A stretch of 64,000 nt of DNA from Dolomedes plantarius (lineage: Eukaryota > Arthropoda > Arachnida > Araneae > Dolomedidae). The notes beneath the pieces are model-generated. The model was not told the origin of the DNA. It saw only the letters and a program-made list of their open reading frames with translations, and ran no database searches. The stretch lies in assembly GCA_907164885.2 (NCBI GenBank), contig OU015492.1, positions 208,094,637 through 208,158,636 on the forward strand, read 5' to 3'. The translations under genes and the position numbers were made by a program. Below, piece after piece: positions 22,526 to 35,394 of the stretch. The stretch's first letter is position 1, and each line of letters starts with the position of its first letter.

Positions 22526-23110
22526 ATTAAACCCATCCACCCTAAATGCATTCTGGAGACACTTTGGCCAGAATGTGTGATGCCTAAAAATCTTGTATGG
22601 AATATAAATAAGAAAGAATTACATTCTGCTATCCTCGCTTTATCACATACTATTGGCAGAGAGGGCTTTGAAGACTTAACAATTGAATATATTGCAGAAT
22701 TAACAATTGATGAAACACATTATGAAGAAAACATTCTGGAGAGTTTTGCGGAGAATGTAGATGATTCCACGTTAGTCTATACTAGTGATAATAAAGATAT
22801 GGTTCCACTAGTAGCAAGTACAATTCTAGAAGGCCTCCAATTAGGCAACAAGCTAGGAAATACTTTTCATGCAAATGCCGACAATTCCGAAGGAGCTGTG
22901 CAATTCTAACGTGATTTAAAAATGATTATGGAACGTTATGGAGAATCATATAAATAACAAACAAAAACAAAATCACAACATCTGATTACCAAATAGGTAT
23001 TCAAAACCGGTGAAACAAAAGAAACACAGGATGTTAATTTTTATTCAAGATAAACTTCTAGATATATCACCATTAAATATTTCCAGTGACGAGATCGATT
23101 TTTCTCCACC
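22526..23110 (+). pseudogene. Tigger/jerky-like transposase C-terminal fragment
   Basis: From about 22526 the plus strand reads KPIHPKCILETLWPECVMP, then NLVWNINKKELHSAILALSH and a long acidic stretch, up to a stop at 22907-22909. Further matching text in other frames (LKMIMERYGESYK, a QxxITK-like tail) runs to about 23110. A 'lead-in to LWPE' followed by an acidic tail is how the C-terminal ends of these DDE transposases look. The catalytic and DNA-binding domains are absent. The 110-codon open part (22577-22909) is probably not a gene. Exact family is inferred. Confidence 0.55.
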
Positions 23111-23466
23111 TAAAAACAACGGTAAACGGGCACTTTATTGTCTAATACTTACGCTGAATGGCTGAATGCCATACGTAGGTATGTATAAATAAACATTTAA
23201 TTCAATTTACTTTTAACCACTCCCAACTGCCGAACTTTTTTAATTTAAAAAAATAACCCGTATAAACTTTATTAAATTAAGATTTGTGGGGTTTCTGTTA
23301 CTTATTTATTCAAATTCAGTCGATCAAATCCAAATATTATATGAAAATTAACATTTTTTTTTTATTAAGTGTACTTGGATGGAACATATCACCAATTTTT
23401 ATATGATCACTGGATCTTTTTTTACAAGGTAGTCTCTGTAACGTATCCCCGATGCAAAATGAGAAG

Positions 23467-23831
<365 letters not shown>

Positions 23832-23881
<50 letters not shown>

Positions 23882-23903
23882 GATATATATATATATATAT
23901 ATA
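23832..23903. repeat. (CA)n(TA)n compound microsatellite
   Basis: The CA run starts at the MITE end and passes into TA. Confidence 0.95.
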
Positions 23904-24831
23904 CTTCCATAAATAAAACTGTTATCTACAGAAACCGTTATTTTCACCTATATTTAAAAGAAAATCAGAGATTCCAACACAAAGACAAGAATTTTTATGG
24001 GTATACTGCTTTTATTCTAATGTAAACTATATAAAGATTTATTGAAAAAGACTAAATGGATATGCGAAAACAAATTCTCCACTTTCCGGTACGTACGATT
24101 ATCCACATTTATGCGCATTCAACGATGTAGGAATATAATAAAAGTATTCTTTATATGTTTTAATATAATATATTTCTCTCTTATGATTCCAATTTTATTG
24201 CATCTTCCCTGTTTTCTCTTGATTAGCCATACTTCTATTTTATTTCCTCTTTGTTCAGAATAATAAACAGATATTGAGTGTGCTTGAGATATTACGAGTA
24301 AAGGCTATTTTCACACACACACACACATATTTTTGGAGGTTTACAGAATTGAAAATTTTAGCGAAATGTTATTCCTATAATTCAAAAGATATATATAACT
24401 AGCCACATGTTAGATTGAAATTTCATACTACAGCAAATAAAAGCTATGTTAATTATATATATTTTGGAAATAAAATTTTATGGAAAGATTTTTAAGACAT
24501 ATTATGTGTGTAAAATGGATGAATATTCGCAAATAGTGTATAAATGACTGATATAAATGCAGGAAAGGTGCATATCAACACAATACGAGTTTGTGTCCCC
24601 AGCCTACAAATTATACAAAGATTTACGTAAAATGAAAGGAAAAGAAAGATAAAACGTAATATTTGTATAACTGATTTAATGGCAGCTTTTGATAATCAGC
24701 CAAAATATTCATTTGCTGATTTTGTATATATTTCAATGTGTGGGTGTAATTAAGATTACATAATTGTGATTGCGATTTACTTTTTTTCCTTGAATTTCAC
24801 CTGCAAATATTACATACCACAGACAAAATGC
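23904..24831. other. AT-rich DNA, nothing recognised
   Basis: Only a short (CA)n at about 24313-24327. Confidence 0.5.
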
Positions 24832-25035
24832 AGACAACCTGTCGTAGCCTAGTGGTAGCGCATCGACTTTCGCTGCTGAGGGTGATCGGATCGGATCCCG
24901 ACAAGTGTCATTGAGGTCGCGTCTGGCTAAATCAGACTCCGAATCTTCTGGTGTCATTATAAACCGGAACCGCATATCTTAACCCGCTAGCCTATATGGA
25001 CATGGTCTGGAATATTCCGCCCACTTGATATGGGA
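24832..25035 (+). repeat. tRNA-headed SINE, different tail
   Basis: The A box GTAGCCTAGTGGTAGCGC (about 24842) and B box GGATCGGATCCC (about 24889) fit a tRNA-derived head, and the stretch GCTGAGGGTGATCGGATCG is shared with the head at 21291. The tail (gcctatatggacatggtctgg ... cccacttgatatggg) differs. A TA/TG microsatellite follows shortly after. Confidence 0.85.
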
Positions 25036-25071
25036 AACAAAATCAACAATAGAATACACAGGACAAACGTT

Positions 25072-25072
<1 letters not shown>

Positions 25073-25133
<61 letters not shown>

Positions 25134-25142
25134 GTGTGTGTG
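25073..25142. repeat. (TA)n(TG)n microsatellite
   Basis: Compound dinucleotide tract downstream of the SINE. Confidence 0.95.
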
Positions 25143-25396
25143 TACGTACACAAACTCATACACACTAGTCATAAAATTTATTGAAAAAAAACTAATATGC
25201 ATAAAGCCCAGGAAATTTCTTTTCATCTCAAAAAATGTGGAAAATGAAACGGCGAGCAAAACAAATTAATTTTATTTTAATTTTTTGTCCAGATTTGTTA
25301 CTGTTAAGAAGATTAACAAAATATTCTTTGAGAAAAAGATAATATTATTTCTTAATCTTCAATTTTAAATATTTTAAAGGTCGTATCCATCTATGT
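25143..25396. other. AT-rich DNA, nothing recognised
   Basis: No signal was seen. Confidence 0.4.
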
Positions 25397-27460
25397 CAAT
25401 GTTTCCCAAACTCTTTCAAGTTGGAACCCCTTTCAATGTTTTTCAGGCATCTCACGACCAACCCCCCCCCCCCTTTAACACTCTGAATATATTTATAAAT
25501 TAGGTCTTTTAAGATATCACGGGAAAACACCAAACCGAATATTCAATAATTTAATTGGAACCGAATGTTTAATTAAACGAAAATTAATTAAATAAAATCA
25601 TTTTTATGTGATGGCTGTGCTTGCAACTGTATACTAAGTTTCTAAATTCGTGATTGGATGTTTGACAAAGCTACCGTCATATCATCTTCGACACTTAGTC
25701 GATTTCGAAACTTAGTTTTCATCAGGACAAGGCAGAAAAACCACTCTCACATAGATACGTTGTGGCAAGTGGCCCCAAAAATATGAAAGGCAAGTTTTGA
25801 TAATTTTCGGTAAGAATGATACATAGAACACCAGAACTGAATGAGTGATATTTCTCTAAACAAATCACGTGCCGACGAATCATTCCGAAGATAAAAAAAC
25901 TCATCTTGTATTTCATCGGGGATACTAATCACGTCTAGAAAAGTAGAGAACGGGTGACGTGCAAGTGGGGCTTCTTCTTTTTTCAGCTCGCGGAAATACC
26001 GTTGAAACCTTTCTCCCAGAGATTGAAGGTATCCTGTAATATGCAACTTTAGATGTTCATAGATTTCTCCAAATTACTCAACATCACTCGACAATTTTTC
26101 AAACATGGCAGTGTTTCATTGGTTTACTTTTCAGCGTTACCTCTGCAGTTTCGAGTCTAAAGTCCTCAGACTGTCGTGGAATTGGATAATGTGTGCGTCA
26201 TTTCCTTGAAGCTTCGGGTTAAAATTATTCAACTGTTCAAAAATATCTGCTGGATAAAAAAGTCTTTTCTTCCACAGTTTATCACTGAAGGGAGAGAAAA
26301 TCTCGTATCTGTTCTTGAGCTTCCAGTAACAACTTTTTTCTCATAAACACGGTTCAGAACGTTTCCCTTTGATAGTCATCGTATAGATGTGCAAAATAGA
26401 TGAATTTCAGGATCTGCATTCATGTCTTTGCAAAATTATTTAAAAGATGGCTGTTAAGGGCTCCGGATTTGACATAATTAAACAACTTTCGCTACTGAAT
26501 AAAGTACAATTTTTACCGGAGTTGGTGAAGATTTGCTGACAAGCGCATATCTTTGAACGATACGGTGACCCTTTGCTTCAGGAGCAAGTTCTTTTACTTT
26601 TTTTTCTGAAAGCCTGACTTTGACACCAACATAGCAAGAGCTCCATCAGTACAAACGGCACAGACATTAGTCCTCCAGATTTTTATCTCCGCCATAACTT
26701 CTTCATTTGTTGTTGTAGTTCGAGTGCGCTACAAAACTGTATATTTTCTTTGATGTCCTTTTGAAGGAATATATCTCACCAAAACAAGCAACCAAGTAAT
26801 AGGAACTTTTGTCTGTTGATTCATCAACTTGGAAAGAAAACAAGGGAAAGACTTTCATTTCAAACCACACTTGTTCTTTCACATCTTCGGACAAATCGGG
26901 AATGCGTCTCTGAATGGTGTTGCTGGAAAAAAGATATTTCTCTTATCTTTGTCTCACGAGATTCCCCAAGAACCCTTACAGTCTTCAGCAAATAGGTGTT
27001 TCTCCAATCGTGTGGGGCTTTTTTGTTCCAGTGACACTTCATATGATGCTTCTATTACGGATGCACTTTGTTGAGGAAAGCTTCCTGTAGGATCAAATCT
27101 CTGATGTTTGATACCGGCTTCATGAGTCCAAAGACTGCCAAATCCTTTTTGATATGTTCATAATTATCTTCATTAAGTAATGTTTTAATTTGGAAGGTTT
27201 CATCGATTCTGACCTGAGGACAACGTTGCACAAAACACAATGTGACTTCTCAATGTCATTGCTGACTACGGTTGCAAACCCAAATTTCAAATACACATAA
27301 ATCATATGAATACGTTTTTTTTCTCCAAATGGAAAGCAGAAATACAATAACACTTGTACTTCATAAATAAATTTAGAATTCCAATTAATAGTAAATTTGT
27401 CCCAGTATATATTATTCGACAATATATGTGATGCAATATATATCAGTTGCAGCAATTGTC
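25397..27460 (-). pseudogene. hAT-family transposase relic (ZBED-like group)
   Basis: Read leftwards from about 27330: a BED-zinc-finger-like start (FGFATVVSNDIEKSHCVLCN), SESMKPSKLKHYL, a middle domain with FSFQVDESTDKSSYYLVACF (about 26760-26830), a CAVCTDGALAMLVS-like catalytic stretch (about 26620-26680), and the C-terminal dimerisation part (FWCSMYHSYRKLSKLAFHIF, then TYLCESGFSALS near 25725). These appear in order but in many frames with stops. The sequence caatgtttcccaaactctttcaag at 25397 looks like a hAT-type element end; no matching right end was found. The open frames of 60-110 codons here are fragments of this one pseudogene. hAT enzymes cut and paste with 8-bp duplications. Confidence 0.75.
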
Positions 27461-27710
27461 GTGCAGGTATAAACTGGATTAGTAATTTTCTTTTAGTAAA
27501 TTTAGTACAATAAGAAACCTTCCTAAGTCAAAGGTGTGTAAAATCAACAACAGAATATAATCTCAAGAAAAAAATCACCTTCCGTGTTCATTCCGAATTA
27601 TAAAACAGTTAAAATAGAAAATCTCTTACCTAAATAAATTTGTTTTATTTTATTGGGGAAACTTTAATAATAATGACAAAAGGCATAGAACAGATTAATG
27701 AAAAAGAATC
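27461..27710. other. AT-rich DNA, nothing recognised
   Basis: No signal was seen. Confidence 0.4.
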
Positions 27711-28075
27711 TGGCGTTAAGAATTTATTTACTATGCGCAGGAGTTAACCGCGATTTTCATTTATCGCTAAATGAAGGCAGTAGATCTATAACTGAGTTTG
27801 CACTTTTCACAAACGACACGACCCCAGAATTCGATGGTTATTGGATGATCGCAGCCTCCAAGACTGAAATACGTATGTGCAATCCAGTCACACATTCAAC
27901 CGCCAATCAAAATTAGTTTGTGTTCTATTTTTATCGTTCTACTGATATTGGATTCTGTTACTCTGTTCAGTTAGAGACAGTGTATAAGCGGTATGTCCTT
28001 GTGCTGTTAATAAACAGTGTGTTTTCTCTTCACTACTTATTTTCCAGATTACAATTTGTGCACAACAAATAATTT
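27711..28075 (+). mobile_element. LTR-like block, ends uncertain
   Basis: GC-richer DNA with ATGCGCAGG near the start, a TATA-like gtgtataagcgg (about 27980) and AATAAA (about 28010) in LTR-like order. No target duplication was found. An open frame of 72 codons across it has no recognisable content. Confidence 0.3.
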
Positions 28076-28640
28076 ATAAATGTTAGGTATTCTTCATTAT
28101 CTCAACCAAATTCGGTTCTGCGCATTCTGTGTATGAAACAAAATACCTCCTTAAGAATATGTTTATATATATATATATATATAGGAAAGGAACTATACCT
28201 TTCACGAGTTAAGGACAGCATAAAATTCGTCTGGTGCATTTCGCATATTTTACTATATAATGATAATCAACGAAATTTAATATACCTTTCAATGTTAAGA
28301 GCATTTAATCCTGTACAGATAATGATAATAACACATACGTAACTGCCAATGTAAGCTATTAACATTAAGATAACTCTATAAAAATTGACGTAATTTTGTA
28401 ATGTTTATATAGTTTATTATGAATTTAAGTTCATTTTCCAGTCATAAACGGAGTTATCCATATAAACATAAAAATATCGACGTTTTTTCAATATAGAACT
28501 AGGAAAATAATAAGAATTATTAGAAAGAAAATTTTTTTAAACAACGTATATCGCTAAAATATGAAATTTTAGATATTGCAAGAAGCAAAATGTTGGATTT
28601 TAGAATTGTGCGCTAATAGGGTAAAAAAAAGGGAAGGACT
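28076..28640. other. AT-rich DNA with a short (TA)n
   Basis: (TA)9 at about 28165-28182. No gene was seen. Confidence 0.45.
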
Positions 28641-28879
28641 GGTACCAGTGTCTATATGTTCAAGTCCTTTGTCGGTATAAATATTTATAGTTGTTGAAGT
28701 TGGGTTTTAAACTGTCGGTTCCTGTTTAATCACATTCCGTGCAGCAAAAACTTACCGTAATACTACCAATGAACCAACTAATAGCAATAATATTACCAAT
28801 GGGCCAATTTGGAGTAAATGTACTATAAACTGGGCTTTGAAAGATAACGTCCATATAGGGACATACACACATACACACA

Positions 28880-28915
<36 letters not shown>

Positions 28916-29210
28916 AAGTTGAAAGAGAAAAACCAGTATGAGCACTAAAGCTACTACAGCCAGGAACCAAAAACATGAAAAGATAAGATTGAAAGAGATT
29001 TTAGACAATATTTCATCTTCCTCGGTGTCAATACTGTCTAAAAACCAATGGATTCTTTCAGATAAGTATGATCTATACAATAAACATACTCAGACACCGT
29101 GTAATCCATGAAAAACTGTAGAATTGATTAAAGAGTTACTTAACCATAGAACACCAAGCCCGGCTCTAGACAGAGTGGAAGTTAAGAATAAGTTACCGCA
29201 AGATGACTGA
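28640..29210 (+). other. Unrecognised open-frame remnants
   Basis: After a short (TA)n (28880-28911), an ATG at 28938 opens 57 codons (MSTKATTARNQKHEKIRLKE ...) to a stop at 29109. The same frame stays open to about 29208 (ELIKELLNHRTPSPALDRVE). The peptide is basic and hydrophilic, like a helical nucleic-acid-binding N-terminus, but I do not recognise it. It faces the reverse-transcriptase relic at 29480-30500 tail to tail. Confidence 0.25.
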
Positions 29211-29479
29211 CGTCACAAAACTTGCAACCATGGAGATTATGGAAACACAGAAACTGACCTACTATGGATACTTTGTTTTGGATCTATTAAACCTTTATTA
29301 ATTTAGTTTTTTATTATTATTACTAAGAGTAATTTTTTATCTTATTTTTATTTTTACTTAAGATTTTAATTTTATTTTTTATTTTTTATTTTTAGTAGTT
29401 ATTTTTTCTAATTTTTCTTATTATTATGATTTACTTTTTAATTGCAACAGAACTAACTATTCATTAAAACTAAAACAAC

Positions 29480-30500
29480 CAATTATGTGTTTGGATAGAC
29501 TTTCGGGGTAATAATTACGTGTTAGCACAGCTATCAAGTCTAAAATATGTTTATTCCTATTGTCTTCAGAACATAGTCTATTTATACGAACTAACTGATT
29601 TACAATAATGTTATTAAAAACCGATTTATGTAAACAGGTTAGGTAATTTTGAAATTTAACAATATTAAAATCATAATCAGATGTTTTGTCGTATTAGTCA
29701 AAAGAAAATTTGCTATGAGAATTTAATTTAATGTTAATATCTAAAAAGTTTACATTAATATTATCTTGGCAACTTTTAATTAGTTCCAAATTAGGAGGGT
29801 AAAAATTTAAGTCTATATGGTTATTACTTTTATTAATTACAGTTATATCATCTATATACCTAAATATATTGTAATTGCAATTTTCTATATTTTAAATTTC
29901 AAAATAATGTAAGTATTAATTAGCTAGCATACTTGAAGCATTTCCACTTTGTGGTACACCTTTGGTCTGTAAGTATATACTATTATTATGAACTATGTAA
30001 TTATGTTTAGTTACAAAATCTAGGAGCCTATTGAAACGTGTTAGTTGAATTTCGTTGCCTAAGTATTGAATATTATTGTGTACTAACTGTATGATTATTC
30101 TATTTAAAACAATTATATTGATATTATTAAATATATCTTTAAAATCATAAATTACTACTGTTTTACATTTATCTAATGTTTGTAGTTTTCTAATTAGACT
30201 AAAGCTATTATCAATTATACCACAGACACCAGATGTCATATTTTTATAGATTAATTTAAGGTAATTTAATAATATTACATTTGCTTTGGTAGCATAAGTG
30301 TTGGGACCACAGGTTACTGCTCTAAAAGCAATAGGTGTTTTATGAAATTTAGGAACTAAAATAATATATGGGAAGAGATAGTTGTTTGATGATATACCTA
30401 GTAGTTTTTATTTTACTATAATTTTCTTAATAATAATACTAGTAGTTTCTTTTAAAGGCTGAAACAGATCACTATTTTCTAGCTGTTTTTTTTAAACTTA
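29480..30500 (-). pseudogene. Reverse transcriptase relic, possibly Penelope-like
   Basis: Read leftwards: PYIILVPKFHKTPIAFRAVT (about 30330-30390), a stretch with the first catalytic aspartate (VVIYDFKDIFNNINI, about 30110-30155), TKGVPQSGNASSMLAN (about 29920-29970, the conserved PQG-type motif), then after a frameshift RYIDDI (about 29845-29862), the YxDD active site, followed by NFYPPNLELI and VNFLDINIKL. These are the ordered palm motifs of a reverse transcriptase. No RNase H or integrase is seen, and the short protein plus 'PK-HK' motif reminds me of Penelope-like or related non-LTR enzymes; that placement is inference. The N-terminus is cut by (TA)n and the neighbouring gypsy element. 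Confidence 0.6.
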
Positions 30501-30516
30501 TGGCAAAATATTTTTT

Positions 30517-30519
<3 letters not shown>

Positions 30520-30566
<47 letters not shown>

Positions 30567-30577
30567 ATATATATATA
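30520..30577. repeat. (TA)n microsatellite
   Basis: It borders the LTR at 30578 and contains its TATA target copy (30574-30577). Confidence 0.95.
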
Positions 30578-31003
30578 TGTAGGACGGTGTCTAGGGGTAA
30601 GTAACTTTACGAAAAGAATTATACGTAAGAAATAAAAAGATTAATATCTAAACTAACATTTTATTTACTTTTTAAACACATAAACAAAAGACATCACGCT
30701 ATTTACAATTTACAAAATTACGAGGAAGGTAAATTAAGGTTTTACTACAGAGCATGGTTCACCTGTGAGATGGGGACTCCGAAATATCCCAATTCGTTTA
30801 GCGAATTCGATAAAAACACGACGCGAGGAAGAAGGCACGACATTACTCGTTCATGTCCGCGGGGGGTCTGCGAGTGAGCTCCTAATGCTCTCCGAAAAGG
30901 TGACGTCACGCGCGCGCAAAGCTTTCCTATTGGTCGCTCAAGCCCAACGGAATAAAATTCGTTCAGGTCGGAGTCTCCATCTCTCACAAATCAATTTTCT
31001 ACA
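30578..31003 (-). repeat. 3' LTR of the gypsy element
   Basis: It ends in the 5-bp inverted pair TGTAG...CTACA. Contains TGACGTCA (about 30901-30908), a perfect CRE-type palindrome, and an inverted CCAAT box (attgg, about 30930). Confidence 0.9.
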
Positions 31004-31249
31004 AGTTCGGCCAGCCTGGAATCACTGACCTCAGTGATCTGACTTTACATAAAACGATTGGCCTAAAACATCACTAAATAAATGTACATCAAAATCTCCG
31101 AAATGATTTAGATATGAGAAATAACCATACAATTCGCGCAAATGAATTACAATGAGGAAATACAATAAACAAAAATAAAATAAAAACACAGTAAACAATT
31201 ATGAATAAAAAGAAAAAACATTAAATCCCTCATCCTGGTGAGTAGGATT

Positions 31250-32690
31250 TCATTAGATCGGCAGACGAGGAGGTCAATCTAGGACCCTCGTGGTTACCTA
31301 CTTTCTCTAACTCGTATCTATCTCTAGGCTTTTCTCGATAACTCTATATGGTCCTAAAAATTTAGGCCTTAGTTTCAACCCTGTTCCAAATTGTGTTCTT
31401 CGGATGACTACTAGATCTCCCTGCTGATACTCAGGGGCCTTCTTGCATTTCTTATCGTAAGTTCTTTTTATTTTCAGCCTGGATCTTCTGAATGTTTCTT
31501 TTAGCATCTTGTCGTAATTGGTTTCTTTGCTCTGGAAATTCTTCCACCATCTCTTCCATTAGCAGATTTTTTAGGTGAAGGTCCTCCTTATTTCTTATGA
31601 TGACGCAGTTAATAGTTCAAATGGAGACCATTTAGTACTTCGGTTGGAGGTGCTGTTTAGAATTCTTTGCAATGGGTCTACGAATGTGTACCACTTGGTA
31701 GGATCGGCGATGGACATCTTGGTCAAAACAGGGATAAGAGTTCGGTGGATTCTCTCCACTTGACAGTTTCCTCGCGGTACGCCAGTGGTGATCTGAAGAT
31801 GTTGGATGTTCTCTTCGGTACAATAGTCACTAAACACTTTGGAGATGAAAGCAGAACCGCGATCTGTTATTATTCTTTGGGGATTGCCGAAAGTCTTTTG
31901 TTGCAATTTCAATTTATCGAGGGCATCTTCTGCGGTGGTAGATCTTACGGGATACAGCCAGGTGAACTTCGTGAAGGCGTCGACTATTGTGAGGATATGT
32001 TGGTACCTTTTGTTGGTAGAGGGCATAGGACCAATGAAATCTACGTGATAGGTGCTTAACGGTACATCTTCTTTCGGAATAGGGTTTAGGAAACCTTTTT
32101 TACCGCTCTTTCTGTTGGTTAAAATACACGGTACACAGTTAACGATCACGTTTTGCACTTGTCTGCTTAAATTAAGTATGAAAAATTCTCGTTTAACTAT
32201 TTCTTCTGTTTTTGCAGCTGCGAAGTGTCCTTTCTCATGAGCTAGCTTGATTAGCTCAGTTTGCATATCTCTTGGTACTACTATTAATTCACGGCCATCT
32301 ACGTATTTGTATAATATTTCGTTTTTAATGAAGAAGTCTGAAGTAGGGTTTGTTTCAATCAGTGATTTAAAATTTTGAGTGTTTTCGTCTCCTTGTTGAG
32401 CTCTTTTCAATCTGGCGGTGAGAGTATCGCTTGTAATTATGGCGACGGGGTATCGGCTTAAAGCGTCTACATGTTGCATTCTCTGGCCGGGTCGATGCAC
32501 AATTTCGTAATCATAATTTTCAAACAGTAGTGCCCATCTCGCTATACGAGTAACTAAATCTTTTTTGTCCATAGTCTTTTGAAAGCTGAACAGTCCGTTA
32601 TGATTTTGAAATGTTGCCCTAGAAGGTAGATTCGAAATTTCTTTAAAGCGGTGACAACAGCAAGAACTTCCAGTTCATAGCTACTGTATT
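31250..32690 (-). pseudogene. gypsy RNase H end and integrase
   Basis: The longest open stretch (31595-32572, 325 codons) starts at the end of RNase H (ARWALLFENYDYEIVHRPGQ, DALSRYPV). It continues with the zinc-binding HHCC domain (HEKGHFAAAKTEEIV ... CVPCILTNR), then the catalytic core with its first aspartate (YHVDFIGPM), second (IITDRGSAF) and glutamate (QVERIHRT). After a break at about 31590 the C-terminal part resumes (RRSRLKIKRTYDKKC, GDLVVIRRTQFG, KFLGPYRV) and ends near 31230. Integrase inserts the cDNA into host DNA; all catalytic residues are present. The break between core and C-terminus is a frameshift. Confidence 0.9.
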
Positions 32691-34260
32691 TCTCCTCGGC
32701 TGGAGTAGTTTCTGCGACATGTATTGAACAGGGTGTAATTTTCCGTCATCCGCTTCCTGGAGCAAAACAGCGCCATATCCTTGTTGGCTTGCATCGGTGT
32801 GTAGTCGGTCCTTTTCCCTTGCTGAAAAATGCTTAAAACGGGACTTTCAGTTAATAGTTTCTTGAGCTTTTCGAATGCTTCAATTTGGGCTTGTTCGAAT
32901 ACAAATGGATTGTCTTTTCTTGTTAGATCCCTCAGAGGTTTCGCTATTTTAGAGTACGCGGGAATAAATTTTCGAAAGTAGCCGGTAAGTCCTAAAAAAC
33001 TCTGTATCTGCTTGACCGTTGTTGGCACTGGGAACTTCTTGACGGCTATCGTCTTAGCAATTGATGGGCGTATTGTTCCGTTTTCGACGACGTGACCCAA
33101 AAATTCGACTTTTCTACTTAGGAATCGACATTTCTCAAATTTAATTTCTAAGCCATACTTCGAAGCAACTTCAAACACTTTCTTTAGTTTTTCTAAACCT
33201 TCTTCTTCATCTTTTGCCGGAATTATCAAATCGTCCATGTAAATTACTACAATACCTTTTCGCATTAGTTCTCGAAAAAATACTGTACACATATCTTTGG
33301 AATACGCTGGGACTAGTGCTTAGGCCGAAAGGTACTTTATTGAACTCGAATTGTCCGTCCGGAACACGAAGGAGGTGAGATGTTTGAAGTCTTCATTTAC
33401 ATCGACATGGAAAAATCCATTTCTCAAATCTAACGTAGTGTACACCTTGGCTTCTTGGAGTTTATCTAATACGTCTTCTATCAACGGCAATGGAAACGAT
33501 CCTTGACTAATTTCCGATTCAACTTTCTGTAGTCCACACACAATCTAGTGGTGCCATCTTTTTTCTTGACTAGCACAATTGGACTCGCATATTCGGATGA
33601 GCTTGGTCTTATAATTCCTTGTTCAAGCCATTCGTCGACTTGCTTGTTGACTGCTTGGTTCTCGGTAAAGGATAAGCGACGTGCAGGCTGGTAAACCGGT
33701 ATATCATCTTTCAAAATAATCCTCATGGACACGTTTGTCGTTTCGGTCTTATTTGGCTCATAGTTGGAGATCAATTCAAACAGTTCTTTTCTTATACGTG
33801 GATTGCTAACATGTTTGACTTCAATTTCGTCTTCAGTTTTCGCTTCGTATACTTGCGTATGCATGAACCAAGTTTTATCTTCATGTTTACGGAACTGAAT
33901 ACTTTCTTTGTCGAAGAAGACGGAGGCTTGTTCCAAAATATCTGATCCGATTACTGCCTGAATTCTAAACACGGCGTAGGTACGATGTGCCACGTGAGGG
34001 AATATTCTTTTCGATCCAATTAAATTTTCCGTTGGAACGACCCTTTTGTTTTGACTTCGTACTTCCCTAATCCAGATAACACTACTATGTCTTTCGAGAG
34101 TTCTGAGGGTTCGATTATTCCTTCGCACATATCTTCACGAATGAGTGTCGCTGAACTGCCGGTATCTATGAGAGCTTCAAAAGTCTTATTACCCATGGTT
34201 ATTTTCTTTGTTTTAACTCTTCCTTGAGAGATTCGTGAGCAGACTTGAACCGGAGAGCTT
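32681..34260 (-). pseudogene. gypsy protease, reverse transcriptase and RNase H
   Basis: Leftwards: an aspartic protease with LIDTGSSATL (about 34148-34172), a connecting region (34128-33481 open), and the reverse transcriptase: LCVDYRKLNRKLVKDRF, PLPLIEDVLDKL, TLDLRNGFFHV (first aspartate), and after a frameshift near 33300 VIYMDDLIIPA, the YMDD active site, then FLGLTGYFRKFIP. RNase H follows (DYTPMQANKDMALF in a shifted frame) and breaks again near 32690. It makes cDNA from the element's RNA. At least three frameshifts separate blocks that are each well conserved. Confidence 0.9.
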
Positions 34261-34284
34261 ACAGATTTATTAATGTTTGGGTTT

Positions 34285-35394
34285 TTGGGTCGCTTTGTAC
34301 AATCTACGGCATAATGACCTGGTCCTTTGCAATAGCTACAGATTAGTTGCTTATTTCTTCCGGCGTAAGGAGTTCCGTTCGATTGAAAGTATTTTTTTCA
34401 TGCCTATTGTTCCCAATTTGGAAAGTTCAGGTCTTCGAGAATAAGTATCGTTAGATCCTCTGGCTTCATATTTTCCTTTAGCGAATGAGTTGGATGACTT
34501 CGGTTTTAATGTTCTTCGGACATCTTCATATTCTTCAATTTTTTAGCTAGTTCGGAAGGTGAGTTAATAGTAGACCATTCGTCTAGAAATGTTGCTGAAA
34601 CTCGTAAGGTGCTTTCTTCTTAATTTGATCGGCTATAATTAACTCTCGTAGTTGATCGAAGGTTTCTATTTTCAACCTGGAAGTCCATCCGTCGAAATAC
34701 GTCTGCAGTTCGTAGTGGAAATCTTGCCATGTTCGCTCATCAGATTTTTGGGTGAGATACAAATAGTTGACGAAGTTTTTCCGGAGACAAACTTAAATCT
34801 TTTCAATAGTAAATTCTTGACGTGGTCGTAATCATTACATTTGTCCGCTGGTTCTCTTGCGATCAGATGAGCAACGTCAATGGGTATCAATCCTATCAGT
34901 CTCTGTACCCAATCTTTCTTCGGCAAAAATATCAATTCTGCGTGCCGTTCAAATAAGGTGAGGTTCAAGCTGATGTCATCCTTCATATTAAACTTATGGA
35001 AAGTTTCGTGAATCAATTTATTCGGCGCTTGGACGTTTCGGCGTTGTTCGTCGTATTGACACCTCTGTTGAGCCTGTATTCGTAATTTCTCGAGTTCATG
35101 TCCTCGCTGTTCTCGCTTCTGTTCAATTTCCTCTATCTTCTGCTTCTCGGCGTAATTTTTCTTCTTTTTCTTCTGCTTTTCGGCGTAATTTCTCTTCTTT
35201 TTCTTCTGCTTCTCGGCGTACGCGTTCCTCAACTATGCTATCGATCAGTATTTGACATCTTCCTCTACGTAATTTGGACTTTTCACGATCAGTTCTTTTA
35301 TTCGAAGTTTAGTTGAACCCTCTTGGATACTTAACGACAATTCTGAGGAAAGTTCTATCAGGTCTTCCCTTTTCTTAGAGAGAAGAAATGCCAT
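34285..35394 (-). pseudogene. gypsy gag, frameshifted
   Basis: ATG at 35394 gives MAFLLSKKREDLIELSSELS for about 49 codons before a frameshift near 35250. A coiled-coil follows, encoded by three near-identical repeats (35130-35225: REAEEKEEKLRRK type); the matching frame switches within it. The capsid-like part is open from 35232 to 34672 in one frame (FHKFNMKDDISLNLTLFERH, PADKCNDYDHVKNLLLKRF). A CCHC zinc knuckle, CSYCKGPGHYAVDC, lies at about 34296-34345. Gag packages the RNA into particles. Frame breaks fall in short A/G-rich runs, so single-base indels are the cause. Confidence 0.85.

Noticed and set aside
27698..28342. Two frames starting MKKNLALRIYL and MKQNTSLRICL, which look alike
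   Set aside because: Similarity covers only about 11 residues, then one runs into (TA)n; too little to claim a duplicated gene.
31575..32240. Plus-strand open frames across the gypsy integrase
   Set aside because: Antisense shadows of pol.
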